Below the pieces are notes generated by a model that was not told the DNA's origin, searched no databases, and saw only the letters and a program-made list of their open reading frames with translations. The translations under genes were made by a program, and so were the position numbers. Below are positions 1-9,046 of a DNA stretch of 64,000 bases, in pieces. Every line of letters starts with the position of its first letter. Position 1 is the stretch's first letter. The stretch comes from PRDV01 sp963710865 (GTDB lineage Bacteria > Babelota > Babeliae > Babelales > Babelaceae), in the NCBI GenBank assembly GCA_963710865.1, contig CAVQBR010000002.1:1054001-1118000 (forward strand), given 5' to 3'.

Positions 1-108
1 CCTGATTTTTTTGCTATTGCAAAATACTTCATAACGAATGAGGTTGAAGATATGTTTGCTAGCTTAAAAGATAAGGGCAGACGATTATGTCTACCCTTAC
101 CATTTTAA
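1..108 (+). CDS. Possible 3' end of a gene entering from the left edge
   Basis: The first base opens a frame of 35 codons ending at TAA 106-108, with a mixed hydrophobic/charged composition plausible for a protein C-terminus. It converges on the beta-helix gene that follows, and its last codons run through that gene's terminator hairpin. Nothing about its function can be read. It could also be a chance open frame. Confidence 0.3.
   Translation, partial: PDFFAIAKYFITNEVEDMFASLKDKGRRLCLPLPF
72..99 (-). terminator. Terminator of the first beta-helix gene
   Basis: Arms at 72-82 and 89-99 form an 11-bp stem with a 6-nt loop. The only irregularity is a G-U pair in the minus-strand RNA. A short T-run follows on the minus strand. 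A related hairpin sits at the same place behind the paralogue at 2813-2840. Confidence 0.65.
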
Positions 109-122
109 AAATCTCCTTGTAA

Positions 123-2264
123 TTAATTGACGATGCTTAGATTATCTAAAGGAGTACTTACAACACAGTTTGTATTGAGAGTACATGGCGCATTAGGAAG
201 GGTCCAATAAAGCACTGGTGTTAGGTTTGCCGGAGTACAGCAAAGAGTCGTAGTGCTACACGAAGGTACAGGGAATATTCCTGCCCCGCTATAGTTTGTG
301 GTAGCAGGGGTTGGCCCATTGTTTTTTGCTTGATTTGAATAATAAGCATTACTCTTGGCTGTAGTTGTATCTTGAATACCAAAAGCGGTATTAGCCGACA
401 CAACATTACCTCTGAATATATTGTTAGCGCTTCCAAATTCATTGGTAGCTGGTGGCAAGGTAAAATCTGATACGTTGATACCAATATTGTTGCCTTCCGC
501 GAAGCAGTTAATAATCTTGGAGTCAGTGAGATTGAAGATATCAAATCCATATCCAGTGCCATAATTAGTGGTGTTACTCTCAGCTATGCATGACTCAAAA
601 ACATAAATACTACTGTTGGGGCCCGTAGAGGTGCCAGCAAATTGTGGTTCGCGAGTACAGAACCCAAAGGCAGAGCCGCCGCCAAAGGGCAAGTCGACGG
701 AAAGAAAAGTACCAGTATCCACGTTTCCGGTGGCAACGCATCTTCTGAACACAATTGTATAACAGTTAGCACAGAAAGCGATATGAGCATTAAAGCCTGC
801 GGCGAACGAGAACTGCCCCTCTACTGGATTAGCAGCAGCTTGGGTATGCCCGCCGGACGTGCAATCTTCGACCACGCCATTTTGTGACGACTCAAAATCA
901 AAACCTTCTACTACAAGAAGCGAGGGATTTGTAGGGCTAGGAGTTGATGCATCGTTATAACTGTTAGTGTTGCCATATGCATGGCAATTAGACAAGTAGA
1001 ATTTATTGGCAAATTTTATTTCGAAACTTTCGGTAAAATTCCTCGCTCCCACTTTACTATTATTTTGGAACGTGAGGCCTGAGGAGGAACAGTTTGTCAT
1101 CGTTAGATTGAAACTGAAGTTTATAAGGAATCCAAAAACTTCGGTAGTAATGAATGCCGTTACAGGAGGGAATCCTTCTGGTGACAAAGAAACATTGAGA
1201 GTTAAGGAAGACCCGTGAGCTTCACAGTTATTGAAGGTGACATTTGTTGCATTAGTCATCTCAATGCCTTGTGAGATTGCTCCGCCGTGTGTTGCCAGGA
1301 AGTCTGCAATAGCTTGATCAGAAAGCGTGACACTGTTATCGTTAAACTGGCAAGAATCAAATAGTATATTGGTTGTCGAAGCGTTCTGGGCTGCAAAGCC
1401 TGAGTTAAATCCTGCTGCAAAACCAGTACTCGTATTATGGTTGAAAGTGCACTTTCTAATTATGACGTCTGCCGATTTGCCGGTAACAGCCGCTCCATAG
1501 GTTGTCTGATCAATAAGAGCTGAAAGAGTTCCCGGGGTGTTATCATCGCAATGACAATTTTCCATCGTGAATTTTGTCATGTTAAATGCCCAGATACCAT
1601 TTAAGGAGTTTTCATTGAAATCACTATTGGTAATCGTCACATCTTGAGCATTAAGAATCACGGCGCCTCCAATACCATCTCCAGTAGCGAAACCAGGATT
1701 AACAAGAGTAGTTGAAAGGCCATTATTGAACGATCTAATATCGCTAATGCTTAATTCGGTTACCAAAGGTACTATTACGGTTGACGAAACTGCTCCTGCG
1801 CGTATACCGGCATCAGAAAAGTCTCTGATGGTACCATTTTTGATAATAATGTTGGTTAGACCAGGATCAACTATAATACCATCTACATTAAGAACAGTTT
1901 TTGATATCTGTGAAAGAGTTTTGCCTCTCAGGTCAAGTGTTACATTAGAAGCGCTAATTGTAATTGCCCCTATATAAGGGCTAACTCCTATTGCTGGGTT
2001 AAAGACCGTATCTTCACAGAGACAGTAATAGCCTGGCCTTGTTATTACGAAGCCTTCGCACCCTATGTCTTTTGGGGTGATTATATAATCACACTCTCTA
2101 CATTCTTTTTCCTTAGAACGATGTGATGATGAATGGCCTCTTGTCACTTTGAATGGATCTTCTACCTCGCCTTTTAATGACAGGGTGCAAAAAAGTGAAG
2201 TGCTTATAAGCAGAGTAGCGAGTAATTCTGATCTTAATGATATACAATTAAATATATTCTTCAT
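123..2264 (-). CDS. Secreted right-handed beta-helix protein, copy 1
   Basis: A 713-residue exported protein. Residues 1 to about 30 form a Sec signal peptide, then comes a short Cys-rich segment (CRECD, later YYCLCED). The rest is degenerate repeats rich in N, G, S, T with recurrent 'I..C.F..N' rungs, typical of parallel beta-helix (pectate-lyase-like) surface proteins. The C-terminus is Cys-rich. The start at 2264 was chosen over upstream ATGs because the paralogue at 2857-4962 begins at the equivalent Met and an AAGGA lies just upstream. The last ~130 residues are almost identical to the paralogue while the middle has diverged. Probably a cell-surface or secreted adhesin-like protein. No catalytic residues could be assigned. 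Confidence 0.85.
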   Translation of the reverse strand: MKNIFNCISLRSELLATLLISTSLFCTLSLKGEVEDPFKVTRGHSSSHRSKEKECRECDYIITPKDIGCEGFVITRPGYYCLCEDTVFNPAIGVSPYIGAITISASNVTLDLRGKTLSQISKTVLNVDGIIVDPGLTNIIIKNGTIRDFSDAGIRAGAVSSTVIVPLVTELSISDIRSFNNGLSTTLVNPGFATGDGIGGAVILNAQDVTITNSDFNENSLNGIWAFNMTKFTMENCHCDDNTPGTLSALIDQTTYGAAVTGKSADVIIRKCTFNHNTSTGFAAGFNSGFAAQNASTTNILFDSCQFNDNSVTLSDQAIADFLATHGGAISQGIEMTNATNVTFNNCEAHGSSLTLNVSLSPEGFPPVTAFITTEVFGFLINFSFNLTMTNCSSSGLTFQNNSKVGARNFTESFEIKFANKFYLSNCHAYGNTNSYNDASTPSPTNPSLLVVEGFDFESSQNGVVEDCTSGGHTQAAANPVEGQFSFAAGFNAHIAFCANCYTIVFRRCVATGNVDTGTFLSVDLPFGGGSAFGFCTREPQFAGTSTGPNSSIYVFESCIAESNTTNYGTGYGFDIFNLTDSKIINCFAEGNNIGINVSDFTLPPATNEFGSANNIFRGNVVSANTAFGIQDTTTAKSNAYYSNQAKNNGPTPATTNYSGAGIFPVPSCSTTTLCCTPANLTPVLYWTLPNAPCTLNTNCVVSTPLDNLSIVN

Positions 2265-2303
2265 AACTAATTCCTTAATGTAAGTGTGTTTTATTACTGT
2301 TAT

Positions 2304-2347
2304 GACCGTTATCCGGTCTTTTATCGCTTTCATCATTAAAAGCGATA
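2304..2347 (-). promoter_or_regulatory. Two-hairpin 5' leader of beta-helix gene 1
   Basis: Two perfect inverted repeats lie 40-85 nt upstream of the start codon. GACCG-TTATC-CGGTC occupies 2304-2318, and TATCGCTTT pairs with AAAGCGATA across 2322-2347. Both stems recur unchanged upstream of the paralogue (5005-5048), while the loop of the second hairpin differs. They could be a structured leader or operator. The function is inferred only from conservation. Confidence 0.5.
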
Positions 2348-2812
2348 TGTCGACGTTAAGCATCATTTGGTGGTTTTTTATGTGATATTTTCATCTGCTC
2401 ATAGTTCCCCCTCGGATTTGATAAACAAAGTAGCCTTCTTATTAACAATAAAATACTGGAGGGAAAAAATGCAATGATCTGTATCTTTTTATTAGCAGTT
2501 TGATGTATGTTTTCATTATTCTCGTCTAAATGCATGTTCTGACGATTGCTTATTCTATTCTTTGCTGCGCAAGCGAGAAGTGTAATTCCCATAACAGGAA
2601 TAGCAACCAATGTGTTTGACTGCTTCGCTGGTTGACATCTGGTTTAAGCGCATAAAAGAAAAGCTCATTTGCAGATTTCAATAGCTTCTCGCTCTTTATA
2701 AGCTCTTTCTGACTCGCTGATTTGAACTCTTCTAGCTTGCGCTAGGCATGAGAAAGCAAAAGAGTCCTCATGGGTGGGTTTGTTTGTATGCTTGAAAGCA
2801 ATGGACTTAGAA
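2348..2812. other. Intergenic stretch between the beta-helix genes
   Basis: The part nearest the first gene (to about 2490) is duplicated upstream of the second gene (about 5049-5185), so it probably holds the promoter. The rest, up to the terminator of the second gene, shows no convincing gene. An 84-codon minus-strand frame at 2356-2610 is not conserved in the duplicate. Confidence 0.5.
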
Positions 2813-2840
2813 GAGGGGCAGACTCAATAGTCTACCCCTC
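2813..2840 (-). terminator. Terminator of beta-helix gene 2
   Basis: GAGGGGCAGAC (2813-2823) pairs with GTCTACCCCTC (2830-2840) around a 6-nt loop, with a single G-U pair on the minus strand. It directly follows the stop of the gene starting at 4962. Confidence 0.7.
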
Positions 2841-2856
2841 AAAAATCTCCTTATAA

Positions 2857-4962
2857 TTAATTAACGATGCTTAGATTATCCAATGGAGTACTTACAACAC
2901 AGTTTGTATTGAGAGTACACGGTGCATTAGGGAGGGTCCAATAAAGCACTGGAGTTAGGTTTGCTGGAGTACAGCAAAGAGTGGTAGTGCTACACGAAGG
3001 TATAGGGAATACTCCCGCCCCGCTATAGTTTGTGGTAGCAGGGGTTGGCCCATTGTTTTTGGCTTGATTCGAATAATAGGCATTACTCTTGGCTGCAGTT
3101 GTATCTTGAATACCAAAAGCGGTATTAGCTGACACAACATTACCTCTGAATATATTGTTAGCGCTTCCAAATTCATTGGTAGCTGGTGGCAAGGTAAAGT
3201 CTGATACGTTGATACCGATATTGTTGCCTTCTGCAAAGCAGTTAATAATTTTGGAGTTAACAAGATTGAAGATATCAAATCCAGATCCAGTACCAGAATT
3301 AGTTGTGTTGCTTTCAGCGATGCATGACTCAAAAACATATGGGCCAGTATTAGTACCTAACGCCGTGCCTGCAAATTGTGGTTCGCGAGTAGAGAACCCG
3401 AAGGCTAATCCATCGAAAGTACCAGTATCTACATTCCCAGTAGCAACGCATCTTCTGAACACAATCGGCCCACAGTTAGTACATTGAAAGAAATGGGCAT
3501 TAAAACCCGCAACGATCGAGAACTGTCCCTCTGCCGGATTTACAGCTGCTTGGTGATGCCCACTGGATGTGCAATCTTCTACTACCGCATTTCCAGTCCC
3601 GGAAAAATCAAAGCCTTCTGCTATGAGAAGCGAAGGAACGTTTAAAGGACTCGAATCTGCGTTATAACTGTTAGAGTTACCATATGCCTGACATTGAGAC
3701 AGGTAAAGTTGCTGAACACCTCCAAATGCAAAGCTCTCGATAACATTTCTAACGCCGAAACCACTATTATTTTGGAACGTGTTACCAGAGGAGGAGCAGT
3801 TTGTTATTGTTGCATTAGTAGTGCGTTGCAGAGCGAATCCTCTGACTAAGTTAACAAGCTGTTGATCTACAGGGGGGAACCCTCCTGTCAAAGGAACATT
3901 AAGAGTTAAAGAAGTCCCGTTAGCTTCACAATTTCGTAAAGTGAGATTGTTTATACGAGCTGCATGAACGCCTGATGCTTCTGTTGAGCCAAATAGAGAC
4001 GCGGCAATAGTCGTATCAGAAACGGTTACTGTAGTATCGTTAAACTGGCAAGAATCGAATAGTATATTGGAAGTCGCATTGCTACCAAACGCAAAGCTTA
4101 TGTTAAATCCTAATGCAAATCCACCACTTGAATTTCGATTGAAGGTACACTTAGTAATAACGATATCAGCAGATTCGCCAGCAACAGTACCTCCGAAGGT
4201 TGTCTGAAAGTCAGAAAAGTTAAAATTTGCTGAGGTATTATCGTCGCAATGGCTATTTCCCATCGAGAGCTTCGTTATATTAAATGTCCAGAGACCCGCA
4301 TAGGCATTCTCATTAAACTCACAATTGCTAATGGTTACATCTTGAGCATTGAGAATCACAGCGCCACCCAGACCATCTCCTATTCCATTAGGATCAGCGA
4401 TGGCCGTCGAAAGCCCATTATTGAATGACCGAATATCGCTTATACTTAATTCGGTTACCAGAGGTACTGTCGTTGTTGAAACCGCACCTACGCGTATACC
4501 TGCATCAGAAAAATCTCTTACAGTACCATTTTTGATAATAATGTTAGTCAGGCCAGGATTAACTATAATGCCATCTACATTAAGAACGGCTTTTGATATC
4601 TGTGAAAGAGTTCTGCCTCTCAGATCAAGTGTTACGTTAGAAGCGTCAATTGTAATTGCTCCTATATAAGGGTTTCCAATTTGATTTGGGCTAGGGTTAA
4701 AGACCGCATCTTCGCAAAGGCAGTAATAGCCCGGCTTTGTTATTACTACAGTACCGCATGCTATATCTTTTGCGGTGATGACGAAATCACACTCTCTACA
4801 TTCTTTTTCCTTAGGGCGGTGTGATGATGAGTGTCCTCTTGTCACTTCGAATGGATCTTGAGACTCGGCTTGTAATGACGGGGTGCAAAAAAGTGAAATG
4901 CTTATAAGCATCGTAGCGAGTAATTCTGATCTTAATGATATACAACTAACTATATTCTTCAT
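2857..4962 (-). CDS. Secreted right-handed beta-helix protein, copy 2
   Basis: A 701-residue tandem paralogue of the gene at 123-2264, with the same signal peptide, the same Cys-rich N-terminal segment and beta-helix rungs. Its C-terminal ~130 residues are nearly identical, including the TTTLCCTP and NTNCVVSTP segments. The middle repeats differ strongly, a pattern expected when surface repeats diversify while the ends are homogenised by recombination. The start ATG at 4962 is preceded by GAGGA. No enzymatic motif is visible. A role at the cell surface or in the host is inferred. Confidence 0.85.
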   Translation of the reverse strand: MKNIVSCISLRSELLATMLISISLFCTPSLQAESQDPFEVTRGHSSSHRPKEKECRECDFVITAKDIACGTVVITKPGYYCLCEDAVFNPSPNQIGNPYIGAITIDASNVTLDLRGRTLSQISKAVLNVDGIIVNPGLTNIIIKNGTVRDFSDAGIRVGAVSTTTVPLVTELSISDIRSFNNGLSTAIADPNGIGDGLGGAVILNAQDVTISNCEFNENAYAGLWTFNITKLSMGNSHCDDNTSANFNFSDFQTTFGGTVAGESADIVITKCTFNRNSSGGFALGFNISFAFGSNATSNILFDSCQFNDTTVTVSDTTIAASLFGSTEASGVHAARINNLTLRNCEANGTSLTLNVPLTGGFPPVDQQLVNLVRGFALQRTTNATITNCSSSGNTFQNNSGFGVRNVIESFAFGGVQQLYLSQCQAYGNSNSYNADSSPLNVPSLLIAEGFDFSGTGNAVVEDCTSSGHHQAAVNPAEGQFSIVAGFNAHFFQCTNCGPIVFRRCVATGNVDTGTFDGLAFGFSTREPQFAGTALGTNTGPYVFESCIAESNTTNSGTGSGFDIFNLVNSKIINCFAEGNNIGINVSDFTLPPATNEFGSANNIFRGNVVSANTAFGIQDTTAAKSNAYYSNQAKNNGPTPATTNYSGAGVFPIPSCSTTTLCCTPANLTPVLYWTLPNAPCTLNTNCVVSTPLDNLSIVN

Positions 4963-5004
4963 AATACTAATTCCTCAAAAATAAGTGTGCTTTATTACTG
5001 TTAT

Positions 5005-5048
5005 GACCGTTATCCGGTCTTTTATCGCTTTCTTCATTTAAAGCGATA
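5005..5048 (-). promoter_or_regulatory. Two-hairpin 5' leader of beta-helix gene 2
   Basis: Same paired hairpins as at 2304-2347: GACCG/CGGTC at 5005-5019 and TATCGCTTT/AAAGCGATA at 5023-5048. The stems are identical and the loop of the second hairpin has changed. The surrounding leader is also duplicated. Confidence 0.5.
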
Positions 5049-5334
5049 GTTTGATGTTAAACATCATTTGTGATTTTTTATGTGCTATTTTCATCTGCTC
5101 ATATTCCCCCCGGGCATGGATAAACAAAGTAACCTTCTTATTAACAATAAAATACTGGAAGGAAAAAAAGCAATGATTTGTACGTTTTTCATAAGACTGG
5201 AAAGCGATTGCTGAGGTGCGTAAAAGCGATGAAGAGTAATTCCATACTCAGAAGAGACGTTGATGAGTTCGAGAGGTTAGCTGCTTTACAGGCTTAAGGA
5301 GCTTCAGAAAGATGAGGAGCTCGTGTAATTGTAT
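5049..5334. other. Intergenic stretch upstream of beta-helix gene 2
   Basis: Up to about 5185 the sequence matches the upstream region of the first beta-helix gene, probably including the promoter. The remainder, to the end of the c-subunit gene, shows no gene and no clear terminator. Confidence 0.45.
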
Positions 5335-6297
5335 TTATGTCAGAGGAAGTAGGAGAAGCCACAGTGAGATGATGAAAGCATAGATAGCGCAGGTATCTAT
5401 CAGTCCTTGTGCCATCATACTTGCACGTGAAACGGTTGTATAGGATTGGGGGTTTAGAGCAATTTGGGTAGCTGCAGCGGCAGCGCTTCTGCCAGAACTG
5501 ATTCCAGCCCCGAAGGTACCCAGTGCGATACACGTGCCGAACGCTATATATGCATAGCCAAGAATCGTATGATTACCAAGTGAAAGTGCTTTCGTTGTTA
5601 AGAAGAGAGAGATGATAGCAGCAAATATAACGGGTGTTTCGACAATTGCCTGACTAATGAATGTAAAAGTAAAGAGCCTTGAGTAAGCAAACTTATTTCG
5701 GCCAACGCTTTGACAGGCGATACTGGTAAAATAGCCACTTCCCAGTGCGGGTCCAATAGAACCAACACCGATCGCTATGCCGCTTGCCAGTAGCGCGAGC
5801 CCTTGGCTTGCCATGGTGACTGATGGCAGGAGTGCGAGAATTGTTAAGGATATAATAAATCCAAAGATAAGAGGAGTTTGAATGAGCGACTGCATAAGAA
5901 GCATCATATTAAAAATCTTTTTAGCAAGGAAGGGTTGACGAGCGATTGCAGTGGTTGCTTCATAGGCGGGCAATGAAGATGCATAGCCGATGACAAGGCC
6001 AGGAACACCTATTGCAATGCCAATGCCGAGCTCTGCAAGAGCCTGTTCAAACGTAGGTTCTGCACCAAAAAAGAGCCAAAGAGCGATTAGCAGACCAAGA
6101 ATAGCACCCGTTTCTACCAGAGCAAGGGCAAGCAACGTGGCTCGAGTTATTTCTGCGCGAGCTGCAGGTTGGCGATTGATCGCATCAAATGATGCTTTGG
6201 CAACCATCCCTTGACCAAGACTTACCCCAAGTGCTGAGGATGCAGTGCACAGTGCTATAGTAAAAAAATGAACGCTGGCTGTTGTAAGATCGGTCAA
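5335..6297 (-). CDS. atpE: ATP synthase c subunit, four fused hairpins
   Basis: A 320-residue membrane protein made of four tandem c-type hairpins, eight transmembrane helices in all. Each hairpin has a Gly/Ala-rich first helix and a second helix carrying the ion-binding position. These positions are E62 (LVETG), Q140 (LIQTP), E220 (IVETP) and D301 (LIDTC), about 80 residues apart. Hairpin 2 therefore lacks the carboxylate. Usual bacterial c subunits are single hairpins of 70-90 residues. Fused c subunits are known in V-type and some archaeal enzymes. The start is TTG at 6297, overlapping the atpB stop and preceded by AGGA; the next Met lies inside the first helix. Last gene of the operon. 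Confidence 0.9.
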   Translation of the reverse strand: MTDLTTASVHFFTIALCTASSALGVSLGQGMVAKASFDAINRQPAARAEITRATLLALALVETGAILGLLIALWLFFGAEPTFEQALAELGIGIAIGVPGLVIGYASSLPAYEATTAIARQPFLAKKIFNMMLLMQSLIQTPLIFGFIISLTILALLPSVTMASQGLALLASGIAIGVGSIGPALGSGYFTSIACQSVGRNKFAYSRLFTFTFISQAIVETPVIFAAIISLFLTTKALSLGNHTILGYAYIAFGTCIALGTFGAGISSGRSAAAAATQIALNPQSYTTVSRASMMAQGLIDTCAIYAFIISLWLLLLPLT

Positions 6298-7094
6298 TGT
6301 CTTCCTTCTTCAAGCGATGTTGCCATGGTGATATTTGTAAGGGTTAATATGGAAAACACAAAGGCTTGTAGAAATCCTTCAAATATAATGAAAAAGCCCG
6401 TAAGGAGGAGATTAAAGCCGAGGAAGGTTCCTAAGGTATTATAGAGCAATGAGTTTCCGAGGGCCTTGCGGAAAATAGTAATAATAATGGCTCCCCCAAA
6501 AATGTTCCCAAAGAGCCGAAATGCAAGGGATATAATAGAGGCACCTTCACTTAAGAGCTTGAGAGGAAGAAGAGCGAGGCCTATGAGAATATTGAGGGGA
6601 AAGAATATCTTAATGGGAACAAAGTATTCCTTCAGATAGGCCGATACGCCGTGTATTTTAATAATCTCCTTTTGAATGAAGAGAAAGGCGACTATGCCGA
6701 GAGCGAGTGTGGTATTTAAATCTTTCGTAGGCTCTTCTACATAGGGAATAAGCGCTATCATATTGCAGGTAATAATAAAAATAAACAGAGAGCCTATGAA
6801 TGAATAATAGCGGTATACAAATGTTCCTACCGATTGTTCAATGAGCTGCTTAAAGCTTTTGACAATTGCTTTTACTATATAGGCACCAAAAGAGTTCGGA
6901 ATACGCAAACATGAGCGAGCGAGAATAATAAGAGCGAGAAGGACGGCTAAGACAATCCAGGTATTAATGAGAACTGGAGCGCTGACTGCAGCATAAGAAT
7001 CGGTAATTCCTAGTGGAGCAAGAGGATGCCAGAGCACTTCCTGCTCAAGACCTTTTGTGTCAGCGGGACGCGAAGGTTCTGTTGGTGAAACCAT
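6294..7094 (-). CDS. atpB: ATP synthase F0 subunit a
   Basis: A 266-residue membrane protein, the stator channel subunit that passes ions to the c ring. The family hallmark SLAFRLFGN carries the essential arginine, and hydrophobic helices surround it. The start at 7094 is preferred over 7115: it follows the upstream stop at once, has AAGGA at good spacing and removes an overlap. It overlaps the c-subunit start by four bases. The other F0F1 genes are not in this window, so the complex must be encoded elsewhere too. Confidence 0.92.
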   Translation of the reverse strand: MVSPTEPSRPADTKGLEQEVLWHPLAPLGITDSYAAVSAPVLINTWIVLAVLLALIILARSCLRIPNSFGAYIVKAIVKSFKQLIEQSVGTFVYRYYSFIGSLFIFIITCNMIALIPYVEEPTKDLNTTLALGIVAFLFIQKEIIKIHGVSAYLKEYFVPIKIFFPLNILIGLALLPLKLLSEGASIISLAFRLFGNIFGGAIIITIFRKALGNSLLYNTLGTFLGFNLLLTGFFIIFEGFLQAFVFSILTLTNITMATSLEEGRH

Positions 7095-7095
7095 G

Positions 7096-7320
7096 TTATT
7101 CCTTATCGGAAGCAAGTAGGTACAAGACCGTTACTCCAAAGCTTCCAAGAAAGAGTATAAGAGGAAATATGCCCCGTTGCAAGAGATAATAACTAATTGT
7201 TGCAAGAAGCGCTGTACGAATAAAACTCAGCGCGGGTGAAAAATGAAGCGCTTTCCCCTGCATACCAAGGGAAAGCGCATATATATAACCGATACAAGGT
7301 CCGAGGACAAGGGCTATCAT
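7096..7320 (-). CDS. Small AtpI-like membrane protein
   Basis: 74 residues with two to three hydrophobic segments, lying between the FolC-like gene and atpB. Position and topology match AtpI/AtpR-type proteins encoded just before atpB, which assist c-ring assembly. The sequence alone is too short and divergent for a firm name. The start lies just after the stop of the upstream gene, suggesting translational coupling. Confidence 0.6.
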   Translation of the reverse strand: MIALVLGPCIGYIYALSLGMQGKALHFSPALSFIRTALLATISYYLLQRGIFPLILFLGSFGVTVLYLLASDKE

Positions 7321-7323
7321 AGG

Positions 7324-8742
7324 TTAAAACTTCTTTATGCCTTTGTGCTTCAGATAAAGAGAAACAACTGAGCATGATCCGGTAATGACGACAAGGCCAC
7401 GACGTTCATCGACAGATTTCTTAGCAAGTTCAAATGCTTCTTCAAAATCAGCGCATGCCCGTGCTTTTACTCGCATACTTTTCACATCGTTTGTAACTTT
7501 TTCGACGTCCCAGGACTTTTCTTCATGGACTCCAGGAAGTGCCTTCGTGATAGGACAGATAAAGAGGTTGCCCGATATCTTCTTGAAGAAATACCGTATA
7601 AGCTTTAAAAACTCTTCATTGTACAAGGTATCTTGAGAGGCAGCCATAATGATAGCAAGTCCTTTAAAGGGATTTTTGTACTGAACTAAACGGATACCTA
7701 AGAACACATTTCGTAATGCGTCAAGATTTGATGCGGTATCCAAAATTATCGCAGGGTTTTCCCGCTCGAGCAATTGAAATCTTCCTGGTAATTCACTCAG
7801 CTGACCTTTCCAAAAGGTGTCGAGTGTTAAATGAGGATTTTGGGATAACCGTTGCTTTTCTTCGATCGTTGGACGGCCTCGTTTTCCTTTTTGTTTGCTT
7901 AACAGCGTATCGGAGGTAATATTAGCATCTTTGTTGACATGAGTCATAAAGAGTTGAGCACAGCGCTCTGCTAATGCAGCGCATCGACCGTGAATCTGTT
8001 CATAGGGGTAGTCAAGTGCGGCTACTTTTCTAATAGGCATTGCCCAATGGCCACCTTTTTCTGTCGTGAGTGCTTCCATAGCCTGCAGATTATTTTTAAT
8101 TTGATCGCTTGAGACAACCCAGGTATTCTTTTTTACGAGTCCCATGATGTCATTGACTTTCTCCAAAAGCGTATCGTCGGTAGTCTTTATATCTGATGGT
8201 GTAACGCGAGTAACGGCAGTAACGATAGGTGCACAAATTGAAACAGGGTCCCAGGCACCACCTTCATGCGCTTCAAGGAGAGCAACATCAACATTCTCGT
8301 TTACAAAATAGAGAAGAGCCATCATCGTAAGGAGCTCAGTCGTGTGAGCCTTAATATTAAGCGATTCGGCGGTATTTATTACTTCATTTCCGATGTCGGT
8401 GAACAGTTTATTAGAAATCATTTCATGATTGATAGAGAAACGCTCATTATACGTAAGAAGATGAGGAGCATAGAAGGCTCCCGTTTTAAGTCCTTCAGAT
8501 TTTAATAACTTGGTCGTAAGGTGAACTGCTAAACTTTTGCCATTCGTTCCGGCAAAAATGCAAGCCTTTATCTTCTGAGAAGGATTGTCAAACGCTGTAT
8601 CTAAAGCTTTCATCCGGTCGAGTGTCTTAGTCTCCGAATTGACGAGCCAGTGTGCATCCAAATACTCAACCACTTCACTATAAACGCGAACTTTTGGTTG
8701 AGGAGCTCTCTTCGAAGGCGATTGCCTGCTTATATCCAACAT
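7324..8742 (-). CDS. FolC-like Mur-ligase-family protein
   Basis: 472 residues related to folylpolyglutamate/dihydrofolate synthase, an ATP-dependent ligase adding glutamate to folates. Visible are the P-loop GTNGKS (residues 65-70), HLLTYNERFSI, the GG.WD region (normally GG.LDATN) and LPGRFQ followed by ILDTASN (normally LDGAHN, so the His is replaced). A basic insert KGKRGRPT near residue 288 resembles an AT-hook. The changed motifs make the exact substrate uncertain. First gene of the atp operon, start 8742 with GGAG upstream; the AtpI-like gene follows its stop within a few bases. Confidence 0.75.
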   Translation of the reverse strand: MLDISRQSPSKRAPQPKVRVYSEVVEYLDAHWLVNSETKTLDRMKALDTAFDNPSQKIKACIFAGTNGKSLAVHLTTKLLKSEGLKTGAFYAPHLLTYNERFSINHEMISNKLFTDIGNEVINTAESLNIKAHTTELLTMMALLYFVNENVDVALLEAHEGGAWDPVSICAPIVTAVTRVTPSDIKTTDDTLLEKVNDIMGLVKKNTWVVSSDQIKNNLQAMEALTTEKGGHWAMPIRKVAALDYPYEQIHGRCAALAERCAQLFMTHVNKDANITSDTLLSKQKGKRGRPTIEEKQRLSQNPHLTLDTFWKGQLSELPGRFQLLERENPAIILDTASNLDALRNVFLGIRLVQYKNPFKGLAIIMAASQDTLYNEEFLKLIRYFFKKISGNLFICPITKALPGVHEEKSWDVEKVTNDVKSMRVKARACADFEEAFELAKKSVDERRGLVVITGSCSVVSLYLKHKGIKKF

Positions 8743-8923
8743 GTGTATCTCCGTATCTTAATATGACGTTATTTAATCTGTATTCGAAGTTCCTCTTACA
8801 AGTATTAATTCTACTGCAAAATTTTATTTATGTCAAAATATACAATTCACTCGGCGAAATCAATTCAAAAATTGACAAAAAAAGAACGTTTTTGAAAAAA
8901 TAAAAGCAAATCTCATTTTTTAC

Positions 8924-8953
8924 TTGACCTCGTGTGGATGCTGAGTTTATACT
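8924..8953 (+). promoter_or_regulatory. Promoter for the pilin gene
   Basis: TTGACC (8924-8929) and TATACT (8948-8953) are separated by 18 bp, about 95 bp upstream of the pilin ATG. This is a good sigma-70-type match in an otherwise AT-rich spacer. Confidence 0.55.
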
Positions 8954-9046
8954 AGGTGCCTGTTAGCAATAAATGCATTTAGTTACATATAGAATTAATT
9001 TTTGCCCTCGGCAAAGCCCTACTTAAGGAACAGTTTGGAGAATACT

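Noticed and set aside
2356..2610. 84-codon minus-strand frame between the beta-helix genes
   Set aside because: Overlaps duplicated leader sequence, is not conserved in the duplicate, and has no ribosome site or recognisable domain.
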